A stretch of 64,000 nucleotides of DNA, from positions 84,783,637 through 84,847,636 of the forward strand of contig NC_133534.1 of assembly GCF_048544455.1 (NCBI RefSeq). The letters run 5' to 3'. The translations under genes and the position numbers were made by a program. Shown piece after piece: positions 33,239 to 45,558 of this stretch. The notes below the pieces were generated by a model. It did not search any database, had not been told where the DNA came from, and saw only the letters and a program-made list of their open reading frames with translations. Numbering within the stretch: position 1 is the first letter of the stretch; each line of letters opens with the position of its first letter. The DNA comes from Silene latifolia (lineage: Eukaryota; Streptophyta; Magnoliopsida; Caryophyllales; Caryophyllaceae).

Positions 33239-36036
33239 TCAAGGGGGCATGTTCAAGGTGTTGTTGATGTTGCTCAACACCTTGAAAAAGTAATCAAAAG
33301 CTTGTTCATTATCATGATAGAGGTCTTCAATAGACCTTGGCCCTTGTTGTCGGTCTTGATCGATGGCATTACCAATGTAGGGATTAAAAATCCCTTCAAA
33401 TTCGTCGTCCCAATGACCACATACTTCATTAAGTTGATCATTGAAAATATCTTGATTTGATGGAGACAACTTTCCCTTTTCCTTTTCTTGGACAATAAGG
33501 TCATCTTCTTCATTGCTTGTCTTTGATGAGCTTTGCAAGCTCTCTTTGTCACAATTCACTTGCTCTTTGAATGGAGCATGTTCAATTTTCTTCTTCCATT
33601 GGAGTTCCGACTTCTTCCTTTCATCCTTTCGACTATAATGATCGATCATAAAACACGGTTCATGTAAACGGGGAGCTCTCATAGTCTTGTCAAGATTAAA
33701 AGTGATACTCTCATCTCCCACTTCTAGAGTGAGCTCACCATATTTCACATCAATCACCGCACCCGCGGTGTGTAAGAAGGGTCTTCCTAGAATGATTGGA
33801 ATGTTGGAATCTTCCTCCATATCAACAATGACAAAGTCCACCGGGATGAAAAACTTCCCAATTCGTACGGGGACATCTTCCCATATCCCTAATGGTGTCT
33901 TCGTCGATCTATCGGCCATTTGGAGTGTGATATTGGCGTATTTAAGTTCTCCCATCCCCAACCTTTTACTCACCGAGTACGGCATAACACTCACACTAGC
34001 CCCTAGATCACATAAGGCTTTGTTGATCGTGGTGTTGCCAATGGTACACGGTATTGAGAAGCTTCCCGGATCCTTTAGTTTCGGAGGTGAACTCCCTTGA
34101 AGTATTGCACTACTCACCTTAGTGAAGGTGATAGTCTCAAGTTTCCGGATCGACTTCTTCTTTGTGAGGATGTCTTTCATGTATTTCGCATAGGCCGGCA
34201 CGTGATTGATTAATTCCGTGAAAGGAATTGAGACTTCCAAATTCTTCACAATTTCCATAAACTTTCCAAGTTGGTCATCAAATTTGGGCTTGGCTTGACG
34301 ACTTGGAAAAGGAAGTCTAATCACAATGGGCTCCTTCTCCTTGACCTTGTCTTCATTTTTCTTTGAAATTTCTTCTTTTGATGATTCTCCATCTTTGCAG
34401 TTTTGCACAATTTCTTCCTTATCACTTGCTTCGACAACTTCATCCTCAACTTGCTTCTTCGGTGCTTCATACCTTGTACCACTTCTCAAGTGAATGGCAC
34501 TAACCGTTTCATGTCTTGGGGGATTACTTTGAGGTGGTAATTGCCCCTTTTGTCTTTGTGAGCTTGAAGATGCTAGTTGAGTCAATTGGGTTTCCAACAT
34601 CTTGGTGTGAGCTAGAATGTTGTTGATGGTGGTTTCCTTTGCTTGACTATCTTTTTGCATTTGAGTGAAAAATTCTTGTTGATTCTTTTGCATTTGGAGG
34701 ACCGCTTTTCGAACATCAAAACCTTGGTCATTTTGGTGATTGTATGGATTTTGGTTATGGTAACCTTGGTTTTGGTTGTAAAAGGGTCTTTGATTTTGGT
34801 TTCTCATGGGAGGTGGGGGATATGTTGTTTGAGGGTTTTGAACATTTTGGCTTTTGTATGAGAGATTTGCATGGAATTTGGTGTTTTCATTGTAATAATT
34901 GTAATAAGGGGTACCACTCTTGTATGCTTGGAAAGCATTCACTTGTTCATTTGTTCCCCTACATTCACTTTGGTCATGTCCCAAAGTTTCACAATTCTCA
35001 CATATCCCACTTGGGATTGATGAGGATGCCGTCACGGCATTAACATGATGCTTTGGTGATTTTGAGGCTTCTTCAAGTCTAGCCATAGCTTGTTTAAACT
35101 TCAAATTGATTGTGTCATGTGAGCACTAAGTTGAGCACCTAATTGAGTAACGGAGTCCACTTCATGCCTTCCTCCTCTAGTAGCCTTGCGAGGTCTACTA
35201 TATTGTGAGTTATGGACCGCCATTTCCTCAATCTTGTTCCATGTTTGATTGTCATCAACTTCGGTGAACATTCCATTTGATCCCATGTTGAGAATGTTCC
35301 TTGAATCTTCATATAGACCGTTCCAAAATTGTTGTACCAAGAACCACTCGCTAAGTCCATGGTGAGGACATGAGCGACAAATTCCCTTGAACCGCTCCCA
35401 AGCTTCATACAAAGATTCTTCATCCCTTTGCTTAAAACCCGTAATTTGAGCTCTTAGCATGTTAGTCTTTTCCGGTGGGTAGAACTTTTTGTAGAAAGCT
35501 AGAGCCAACTTCTTCCAAGAATATATTCCGAGAGTGGCCTTATCAAGGCCCTTCAACCATTGTTTCGCGGTGCCGATTATAGAAAAAGGAAATAAGACCC
35601 ATCGAATTTGGTCTTGTGTCACACCGAATTGAGAAATCGCATCACAATAGTCAGAAAAGGTTTCCATATGAGAATGAGGGTCTTCACTAGGCATCCCCCC
35701 AAATTGGCTCCTTTCGACTAATTGGATAAAGGCGGATTTGGCAATAAAATTTCCGGTCAAATGTTGTGGTGTGGGAGTACCATTTGGTAGGTTCTCCTCG
35801 GTGGGTACGGAATGTGATGAAAATTTAGGCATTGTAGGTTGATTTTGTGGGGTATTTTGTGTTGGGTTCTCCTCACCTTCTCTTGCAAAAGGGTTGATGA
35901 ACTCAATAGTTGGTTAAATATCCACAACCTCACTAATACCTCTCAAATTCCTCCTAGAAAATCTCCTATTGTTTGTCAAGGTTCTTTCAATTTCACGATC
36001 AAAAGGTAACAAATCACCTTGTGACCTTCTAGACAT
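33239..36036 (-). pseudogene. gag-pro: Gag-protease of array C unit 1 (Athila-like), broken in gag
   Basis: Starts at 36036 (MSRRSQGDLLPF). Breaks: TAA at 35914-35916 where unit 2 has a Gln codon, and a one-base frame change near 35117. From 35104 to 33239 one 621-codon ORF is open. It contains a CCHC-like knuckle (CENCETLGHDQSEC), an Asn/Gln-rich linker, SAIHLRSGT, VPAYAKYMKDIL, the protease core ALCDLGASVSVMP with LQMADRST and IPIILGRPF, and a C-terminal tail ending NTLNMPP. Capsid signatures (FIQLVERSQFGGMPSEDPHSHMETF, WNGLYEDSRN) lie at 35832-35139. It ends without any RT domain. Confidence 0.85.
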
Positions 36037-36149
36037 GCAAAATATCAAACAACTCGAAAACAATTAGAGCAAACCTTGAGGAGTTTTACTTTCCCAAGGC
36101 AAAGAAAGACACAACTAATAACAATATAAGAAAATCTAAATCAAGTTAA

Positions 36150-36176
36150 CACCGTCCTCGGCAACGGCGCCATTTT
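36150..36176 (-). other. Primer binding site, array C unit 1
   Basis: Minus strand reads TGGCGCCGTTGCCGAGGACG a few bases after the LTR end; the tRNA-Asp-type site typical of Athila. The unit 2 copy is at about 45532-45558. Confidence 0.8.
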
Positions 36177-37933
36177 TGATCGGTCCGTTTCGTGTTCACA
36201 ATTGAATAGATGTTGTCGTTGGGTCACGTTCGAATCAAAACACAATTTATAGCTTCACAAACAACTCTACAATTAGTAAAGAGGCAAGTAAAGGTCGGAT
36301 CCCAAGGGACGGGAATTGAGATGAGATTTCTATTGAAACTAGTGGTGTCTTAGGGGTGTCACAATTTGGGTTGATGTAGAAGGTCACTAACTAAATAGCA
36401 ATGAAAATAAATAAGCAAGATGAATTAAAAGGGTTGTAAACAATTGATAAAAAGCACTAGGGTGTCATGGGGTCATAGGGGAATCATGGGAATTGATCAT
36501 ACAAACATGTTCTCAAATTATAAGCAAGCAATTATTGTTGTGATGGATTGAGTTGGGTTATATCTTACAATCCTAGGAAAGTTTGGGTCCCGGAGCCGAA
36601 TCGATTAGATTGTACAACACCTACAAGTCGACTTAATCTTCCCTACTCAACAACATGCATGGTCTAATGAGATTCGAGTTGGTTTATGTCTTACAAATCT
36701 CATTGAAAAGATAAGTGATGGGTAAAACATGCAAGGATTCATAGGCTCACATTTCATCAAACATAACATGTGCATGAGTTGAGATCAAAACAAGCAAGCA
36801 AATAAACCATGAAAGCATATTAATTTAAGCATGAATCATTCCCCATGTTGGTTTCCCCTAATTACCCATTAACCCTAGCTAGGTCACTACTCACTCATTA
36901 TCATGTTGATCATGCTAACAAGGTTGTCAATCATACCAACAAAAGGAAACATGATGAATAAATGAAAGTAATTAACAATAATTAAAAAGGGATTAAGAGA
37001 ATTATACCTACTAATGATTCCAATAATAAAGCAAAGAATAAAAGAAGTACTTGATGCTTGATTGAGAGGTTGTCAATCTCCCAATAATAACCCAAATAAT
37101 CTTCAAGTACTTAAAATAAAGGATGAACAAAAGAGAGACTAAGGAAATAAAACTTGTATTAAAACTTGATTAATTGTTGATTACAATATTAAAGAGAGAT
37201 TTGATTGATATTAACTACTCTAATAATTGATAAGAAGAACAACCTCTTCTAATTAGACTAATGGGGTATTTATAGTGGAAATTAGGTGGATGAATTAGGG
37301 TTAACTAAGGGCTAAACTAGTAATTACACTTTTTAGATTGAGCAAGGAGAAGCCGGTATTTTTCGAAGGAAGGGCTTCTTTCTTTGATGCATGAAGAGAC
37401 GAATTCGTGCTGGGCTGGAATCCGGGCGTATTGGTGTCGGGACGGGCGGATTGTAGCAGGGGAAGACGGGCGTCTTCGATGGAATCCGGGCAGATTCTGG
37501 TGGCTGCTTACCCGGGCGTCTTTGAAGGAAGACGCACGGATTGTGCTGTGGAGGACGGGCGGATTCATGGCAATCCGCTCGGATTGTAGCTCAGCATCGT
37601 TTCTTCTTCTTTTCTTCCCTTTTCTTCATAAAATCCTTGGGGATTTCCTTGGGGATGCAAGGATCCTTTCTTCAACATTGCTCATCTACTATAATATGTA
37701 CAAAGGCCTTCTAATCTTGTCTCTCCTTGATGCTTGGTCATTGAATTCAATCAATTTAGTCTCGTTTTGCCATGAAAATGCAAGATTTGCACTCCTTTCC
37801 TACCAAGGGATCAAAATCTCAAAGAATATGCAAAACAAAGAAATAAAGACAATAAATGACCCAAATATACACTAAAAAGCATGGGAACAAGGCTAATTCG
37901 GAAGCTAAATATGCGCTAATTATGGTCACATCA
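36177..37933 (-). repeat. Array C middle LTR, shared by both units
   Basis: Same length and near-identical sequence to the outer LTRs. Serves as 5' LTR of unit 1 and 3' LTR of unit 2. TATA at 37267-37274, motif cluster 37418-37586. Bordered by a primer site on its left (36150-36176) and a polypurine tract on its right (37934-37948). Confidence 0.95.
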
Positions 37934-39999
37934 AATATCCCCAAACCGAACCTTTGCTCGTCCCGAGTAAAGAGGTGACAAAGACTAGGACCATTATTTA
38001 AACTAACCTAATAACATAGCCGATATGAGACAATTAGCGGGTCTCACTCCGCCCCTTCAACTCACAACAAGACAACCATGAGGTAGGATGCCTTCTTGCA
38101 AGGCAAGGTGGGTCTTGCCAAAATGGCGACACATCCAAACATTAAGCACACAAAATCAAATAATGGATGCATCTACAAACGGAATAGCCACTTCCTCATC
38201 AAGTGGCGGAGGCACTAAGAGAGAACAAATTTAAGAGCATATAATCCTTCACAAATACTAGTTCAAAAAATTACTAAGGCTAAGAGGATGGCACTAAATC
38301 ACCTCCAAATGGTGTTAAACTAGACTACTTTCGTCCTCAATTTCCAAATTCTTTCGTCAAGAGCGATCGGATGGTGGTGGAATGATGATCCCTATGATGT
38401 TAGTAGCATATGACATGACAAGTCTCGAATTCTCTACAAAAGTAAAGGTCATGGATCGTCCCAAGCTCGACAAAGTGGCTTGACAAAAGGCTTTTTGGGA
38501 ATGAAATGCTCAAATCTTTATAAATAAGGGTGGATATGACTAGTATTCAAAATTGTCCTCATTTAACTTTCACATTTCAAAAATTTAAGATGGGGTTTGT
38601 CCCTTCCGGGCTAGTGTCCTTTGTTTTCGCCAATCGCTTATTAGGCAACCGGTTAACCTCTAGACAATAGCTTTTCGGGGTGATGGTCACTCTGTCTCTG
38701 GGCGGTTGAATTCACAACCGTGTGGGGGCCCAATTCAATGGATCCCTCTCCAAAGCACATCGAAGTGGTACGCCTCCATCAAAACAACTAAATTTCTCAA
38801 CATTTCAACATTTCATAACATTTGAGGTTTCCTTAACAATAAATTACTTCCACATAACAAAATTTTCGAAATGAGCACTTCAAGCTTATTGATAGAAAAG
38901 TATTTTTGGGTTGCCTTACCACAAGGTCAATCAAGGTCACCTAGACATGTTAACCAAGTCCACATCGCATCACGGGGTTGGATAGGTGACTCACATGCAA
39001 ACGCTTGACTAGGCTTTGGGTCATGGGTCAAAAGACACTAGTATGACACAATCTAGGGTGTTTTACAACCATTCTAGTAGGCAAAGTCTTAAGTTGAAAA
39101 AGTATTTGTAATGGATTAGTTGCTCTTGTCAAAGTTCTCAATTAGGCACTTTATAAAATATTTTATCTAAATGCAACTACATGCCATGATGCAACTATTA
39201 TATACATCCTAATGCAAGTGATTCTATCAACTAATATGACATATAAACTAAATGCAAGTCCTAAGTTCACATTGTTATACCACATCAATCAAAATAAAGC
39301 GACATAGTCATTAACATAAAGAGGAAAAAGGAGATTGGAAAGATCATACCATGCGGTCTTCATGATCCTCATGTCTCGGATGTGGCGTAGTCATTCAATG
39401 TGAACAAGGATAGAACAAACACAATATATACAACAATATATACATGACTACACTATAAAAGAAATAAATATGTTTTTGGGTTTTTCAATTTTCACATTTT
39501 TATGGTTTTTCGAAATTTTTCAAATTTTTTTTGGATTTTTGAATAAAGGTTAAGTTAGAATTCCCCATCCCCACACTAATATGGGCATTGTCCTCAATGG
39601 CCAAAATGATGGGAAATTATGCAAACATGATGCATGATTTCAACACTAAATGCAAGCTACACTAATCTATACTACATGATGCATGGTTTTTGTTTATGAC
39701 GGAGAGGATAATTTAGATTACCTCCCGTTGTGTATGCATTAACTTCCCCAAACCGATCTAGACATTATTGCTAATGTCCTAAGGATGGGTGTAGTTCATG
39801 CACACACTATGCAATGCATGAAACTAATTTTGACATTTTGGATTTTGAAAGGTGGGAACAATAAAATGAGAACACCTCAATGGAGCCGAGGTGTGAGTCC
39901 TCTATGGTGCTAGGACTACTCCAATAATGATCAAGATTAATAAATAGAACAAAGAGAGAAATAGACAAACCTCAAGAGGGTAGGAGCCTCTAAAGCTTG
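37934..39999 (-). other. Non-coding 3' part of array C unit 2 internal region
   Basis: Near-identical to 28551-30616, with the same polypurine tract, hairpin modules and AT-rich runs. No ORF with protein character. Confidence 0.7.
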
Positions 40000-41583
40000 C
40001 TAATCTTCCATCATATCATCATTATCATCACCTTCCTCACTAGAAGCGGTCTTGTCACCACTTTCTCCTTCACTTTCTTTTTCACCTTGCTCATCATCCT
40101 CTTCTCCTTCTTTACTAGCTTCTTCATCAATGTTATCATCAACCTCTTCATTACCAACAACCTCATTATCACCCGAAACAACCCTAGATGCACTCGGAAA
40201 TAGGACTTCCCTATCCGCCCAACTAGGCAAAGGACATGATGGGTCAAGTAGTCCTTGCCTAGCTAAATTTAAGAGGGGTGGATATTGGGCTAAGTAAGCA
40301 TTTTTCCGATCCTCGAAAGCTTGCTTGTGCATCTCTTGCATGAGAAGAGTCAAATAATCATTTCTTGCTTCAACACCTTTCGGCTTGAACTCTTGGTACT
40401 CGAAAGGGTAGGGTGGTGTGACAATGGAAGAGGAGGGCATTTCAATTTCACCCATTTGTTGTTGGATAATATACTCGGCCTCTTTTGATAGGGGAATTAG
40501 ATAGTTGGTCCGGTGGACACTCAATCGACAAATCTTTGAAGGCAAAGTGAAAGATCTAGCCTCACTAGTGAGCCATCCATACTTGGTGTCAAGAGGGTTA
40601 TGGGTAACCCACTTGTATTTGTATATCATAGTATTAATATCAATGAGATGACCACCCTCTTTCGCCTCATACTTGTTATCTTTGTTGAAGTTTGGATCAA
40701 AGTATTTAGTTAGGATAGTGACTAGGCCTCCATTCACAATAACGATGGTGCCTTTCTTCCTACAATCAATATTTAACCATCTATCCACCAAGAGCCTTAG
40801 AGAGTTAAAAGGCTTGGTGAATTCCCTTCCAACGTTCAAAGCCGACTCAAGAAGAACAAAATCGAGTTTGGTGAAATGGTTGGTGTCTTTTCTCGCAATG
40901 ATGGTGTTACCTATGACCTTGTGCCACACTCTAATGCCCGGATGGTGGACTAATAGAGCACGACTAGCATGAAAGTCTTCAAATTTCCTTCCGGAAATCG
41001 CCTCCCAAAGAGGGTCGGGGTCATACTTGCCAACATTCTTAAAATAACTCGGTGAATCACTAAGACCCAAAGCTTTACCGATTTCCTCAAAGGAGATGCG
41101 CCTACTAACATTAGCTAGACGAAACTCGATGGTCTCCATGGTCTCGACCTTGTTAACTTTCAAAGAACTCAAAAATTCTAAGGTAAGGGAGGGGTATGTC
41201 AATTCTTTTGATTCAAACAATTTCTCCAACCCCATGGCTTTAAAAAAGGCTCTAGTTTGCTCAAGGACACCCAACTTTTCTAAGGTATCTTCACAAATAA
41301 ACTTGGTGGAAAGAAATGATTTCCTAGCAAACTTGGCAAAAGTGTCCCTATGGGATTTGGAAATGAAAATTACCTCCGGATAGTTCGAAAGTTGAGCAAT
41401 TTCCGGAGTAGAGGATGTTGTTGCTTCCATGGGAGGTTGTTATTGTTGCACTTCCAAGTTTGGGTTTGCTACCACCATAGCTAATGCTTTCTTTGCTTGA
41501 AGAGTCTTTTGTCTTGTTGAGAGTGCCTTTGCCTTTGGTGCCTTTGCCTTTGTTGCCTTTGTTGCTCCCTTAGTCCTTGCCAT
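40000..41583 (-). pseudogene. ATHILA ORF1-like gene of array C unit 2, one early stop
   Basis: Copy of the unit 1 gene. The reading frame is open from 41430 to 40000 (476 codons), but a TAA at 41440-41442 separates it from the basic N-terminus that starts at 41583 (MARTKG). Unit 1 has a Gln codon at that point. Unlike unit 1, the region around 40570 and 40350 is intact. The C-terminus is a long acidic run (EEVDDNIDEEASKEGEEDD). Confidence 0.72.
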
Positions 41584-42620
41584 TGATGAATAAACCAAGA
41601 AAAGAGTGAAAAATCTTCAATTTCTAGTGCACCCAAATCGTTTAAAGATGAAAGGCTTTGCCTTTATGAATTCAAAAATCGACTCAAAGGTTGAAGATTT
41701 TGTGCTTGGTTTTGATTTTTGTTGAAAGAGGAGTGATTGATTTGTTGTAAAAAGGATGTTTTGATTTGATTTTGGTGAATGTTGTTGAGGAATCGTTTTT
41801 TTGTGATGGAGAGGATGAGGGTTTTGAGGGTTATGAGTAGTGTTATGAATGAAGGAATAAATAAATGAATGTGGGAGGGGGTTTATAAAACCTGAAAAAT
41901 TTGAACTGCAGGGGGAAGACGGGCGGATTCTGCTCGGGACGCCCGGATTTGGCCTGTTCTGGGTTGGGAAAAACTCGCCTAAAAACGGGCGTCTTTCAGT
42001 GAAGACGCTCGGATTTGCAAACACGGGACGGGCGTCTTCTACAGAAGACGGGCGTATTCCTTCACAGGGATTTTTCTTGTTTTCCTCAGGCAAGAAGACG
42101 GGCGTCTTCTTTTCAGGACGGGCGGATTTCTAAAGACGGGCGGATTCGAATGCAGGATGCCCGGATTCGCTTACAGTCAAAAATATTTCAAAAGTTTAGC
42201 TCAGAGGGACGTGCGTCTTCTACCCAATATGCCCGGATTTCCTGAAGACGGGCGGATTCTCCTGAATCCGCTCGGATTCGACCCCTTTGTACCCGGATTC
42301 AGTTCCATCCGTGTACTTTGCCAATCCCTTGCCATTTTTCCATTCTTCTTCATATCACGTGTTCTTCATTTTGGGGGCACTACTAAGGCATGGATAGCCT
42401 AGGCAATTGCCATCCCCACACTAAGCTAAAGCACTACACATTAATTGAAATTATTAGTCCCTCCCTCACTTCTCTCAAACATGATAATTATCTTGATCAA
42501 AGTATAAAAATCCGAAAATAACTAAAATGCAATATAAGAATTGAAATGCAAGTTAGGGAGTTAGAAATATTTACAAATGGTGGTTTAGGGACGACTCCAC
42601 CAAACTCTCATTCTTGATGA

Positions 42621-45418
42621 GATGTCAAGGGGGCATGTTCAAGGTGTTGTTGATGTTGCTCAACACCTTGAAAAAGTAATCAAAAGCTTGTTCATTATCA
42701 TGATAGAGGTCTTCAATAGACCTTGGCCCTTGTTGTCGGTCTTGATCGATGGCATAATGTAGGGATTAAAAATCCTTTCAAATTCGTCGTCCCAAAGACC
42801 ACATACTTCATTAAGTTGATGATTGAAAATCTCTTGATTTGATGGAGACAACTTTCCCATTTCCTTTTCTTGGCCAATAAGGCCATCTTCTTCATTGCTT
42901 GTCTTTGATGAGCTTTGCAAGCTCTCTTTGTCACAATTCACTTGCTCTTTGAATGGAGCATCTTCAATTTTCTTCTTCCATTGGAGTTCCGACTTCTTCC
43001 TTTCATCCTTCCGACTATAATGATCGATCATAAAACACGGTTCATGTAAACGGGGAGCTCTCATAGTCTTGTCAAGATTAAAAGTGATACTCTCATCTCC
43101 CACTTCTAGAGTGAGCTCATCATGTTTCACATCAATCACCGCACCCGCGGTGTGTAAGAAGGGTCTTCCTAGAATGATTGGAATGTTGGAATCTTCCTCC
43201 ATATCAACAATGACAAAGTCCACCGGGATGAAAAACTTCCCAATTCGTACGGGGACATCTTCCCATATCCCTAATGGTGTCTTCGTCGATCTATCGGCCA
43301 TTTGGAGTGTGATATTGGTGCATTTAAGTTCTCCCATCCCCAACCTTTTACTCACCGAGTACGGCATAACACTCACACTAGCCCCTAGATCACATAAGGC
43401 TTTGTTGATCGTGGTGTTGCCAATGGTACACAGTATTGAGAAGCTTTCCGGATCCTTTAGTTTTGCAGGTGAACTCCCTTGAAGTATTGCACTACTCACC
43501 TTAGTGAAGGCGATAGTCTCAAGTTTCCGGATCGACTTCTTCTTTGTGAGGATGTCTTTCATGTATTTCGCATATGCCGGCACGTGATTGATTAATTCCG
43601 TGAAAGGAATTGAGACTTCCAAATTCTTCACAATTTCCATAAACTTTCCAAGTTGGTCATCAAATTTGGGCTTGGCTTGACGACTTGGAAAAGGAAGTCT
43701 AATCACAATGGGCTCCTTCTCCTTGACCTTGTCTTCATTTTTCTTTGAAATTTCTTCTTTTGATGATTCTCCATCTTTGGAGTTTTGCACAATTTCTTCC
43801 TTATCACTTTCTTCCACAACTTCATCCTCAACTTGCTTCTTCGGTGCTTCATACCTTGTACCACTTCTCAAGTGAATGGCACTATCCGTTTCATGTCTTG
43901 GGGGATTACTTTGAGGTGGTAATTGTCCCTTTTGTCTTTGTGAGCTTGAAGATGCTAGTTGAGTCAATTGGGTTTCCAACATCTTGGTGTGAGCTAGAAT
44001 GTTGTTGATGGTGGTTTCTTTTGCTTGACTATCTTTTTGAATTTGAGTGAACAATTCTTGTTGATTCTTTTGCATTTGGAGGACCGCTTTTTGAACATCA
44101 AAACCTTTGTCATTTTGGTGATTGTATGGATTTTGGTTATGGTAACCTTGGTTTTGGTTGTAAAAGGGTCTTTGATTTTGGTTTCTCATGGGAGGTGGGG
44201 TATATGTTGTTTGAGGGTTTTGAACATTTTGGCTTTTGTATGAGAGATTGGATGGAATTTGGTGTTTTTATTGTAATAATTGCAATAAGGGGTACCACTC
44301 TTGTATGCTTGGAAAACATTCACTTGTTCATTTGTTCCCATACATTCACTTTGGTCATGTCCCAAAGTGCCACAATTCTCACATATCCCACTTGGGATTG
44401 ATGAGGATGCCGTCATGGCATTAACATGATGCTTTGGTGATTTTGAGGCTTCTTCAAGTCTAGCCATAGCTTGTTCAAACTTCAAATTGATTGTGTCAAT
44501 GTGAGCACTAAGTTGAGAACCTAATTGAGTAACGGAGTCCACTTCATGCCTTCCTCTTCTAGTAGCCTTGCGAGGTCTACTATATTGTGAGTTATGGACC
44601 GCCATTTCCTCAGTCTTGTTCCATGTTTGATTGTCATCAACTTCCGTGAACATTCCATTTGATCCCATGTTGAGAATGTTCCTTGAATCTTCATATAGAC
44701 CGTTCCAAAATTGTTGTACCAAGAACCACTCGCTAAGTCCATGGTGAGGACATGAGCGACAAATTCCCTTGAACCGCTCCCAAGCTTCATACAAAGATTC
44801 TTCATCCCTTTGCTTAAAACCCGTAATTTGAGCTCTTAGCATGTTAGTCTTTTCCGGTGGGTAGAACTTTTTGTAGAAAGCTAGAGCCAACTTCTTCCAA
44901 GAATCTATTCCGAGAGTGGCCTTATCAAGGCCCTTCAACCATTGTTTCGCGGTGCCGATTAGAGAAAAAGGAAATAAGACCCATCGAATTTGGTCTTGAG
45001 TCACACTGAATTGAGAAATCGCATCACAATAGTCACAAAAGGTTTCCATATGAGAATGAGGGTCTTCACTAGGCATCCCCCCAAATTGGCTCCTTTCGAC
45101 TAATTGGATAAAGGCGGATTTGGCAATAAAATTTCCGGTCAAATGTTGTGGTGTGGGAGTACCATTTGGTAGGTTCTCCTCGGTGGGTACGGAATGTGAT
45201 GAAAATTTAGGCATTGTAGGTTGATTTTGTGAGGTATTTTGTGTTGGGTTCTCCTCACCTTCTCTTGCAAAAGGGTTGATGAACTCAATAGTTGGTTGAA
45301 TATCCACAACCTCACTAATACCTCTCAAATTCCTCCTAGCAAATCTCCTATTGTTTGTCAAGGTTCTTTCAATTTCACGATCAAAAGGTAACAAATCACC
45401 TTGTGACCTTCTAGACAT
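42621..45418 (-). pseudogene. gag-pro: Gag-protease of array C unit 2, broken at the linker and 3' end
   Basis: Starts at 45418 (MSRRSQGDLLPF); the ORF itself is open upstream to 45445. The capsid and knuckle region is intact to near 44249, where the frame changes by one base. The protease half is then open from 44189 to about 42755, with NKALCDLGASVSVMP and IPIILGRPF. A 4-bp loss near 42755 relative to unit 1 shifts the frame, so the ORF ends at 42660 with a foreign tail. No RT follows. Confidence 0.85.
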
Positions 45419-45558
45419 GCAAAATATCAAACAACTCGAAAACAATTAGAACAAACCTTGAGGAGTTTTACTTTCCCAAGGCAAAGAAAGACACAACTAA
45501 TAACAATATAAGAAAATCTAAATCAAGTTAACACCGTCCCCGGCAACGGCGCCATTTT

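Noticed and set aside
33687-34100. Plus-strand ORFs opposite array C gag-protease (also at 43069)
   Set aside because: Antisense shadows of the protease region with no independent support.
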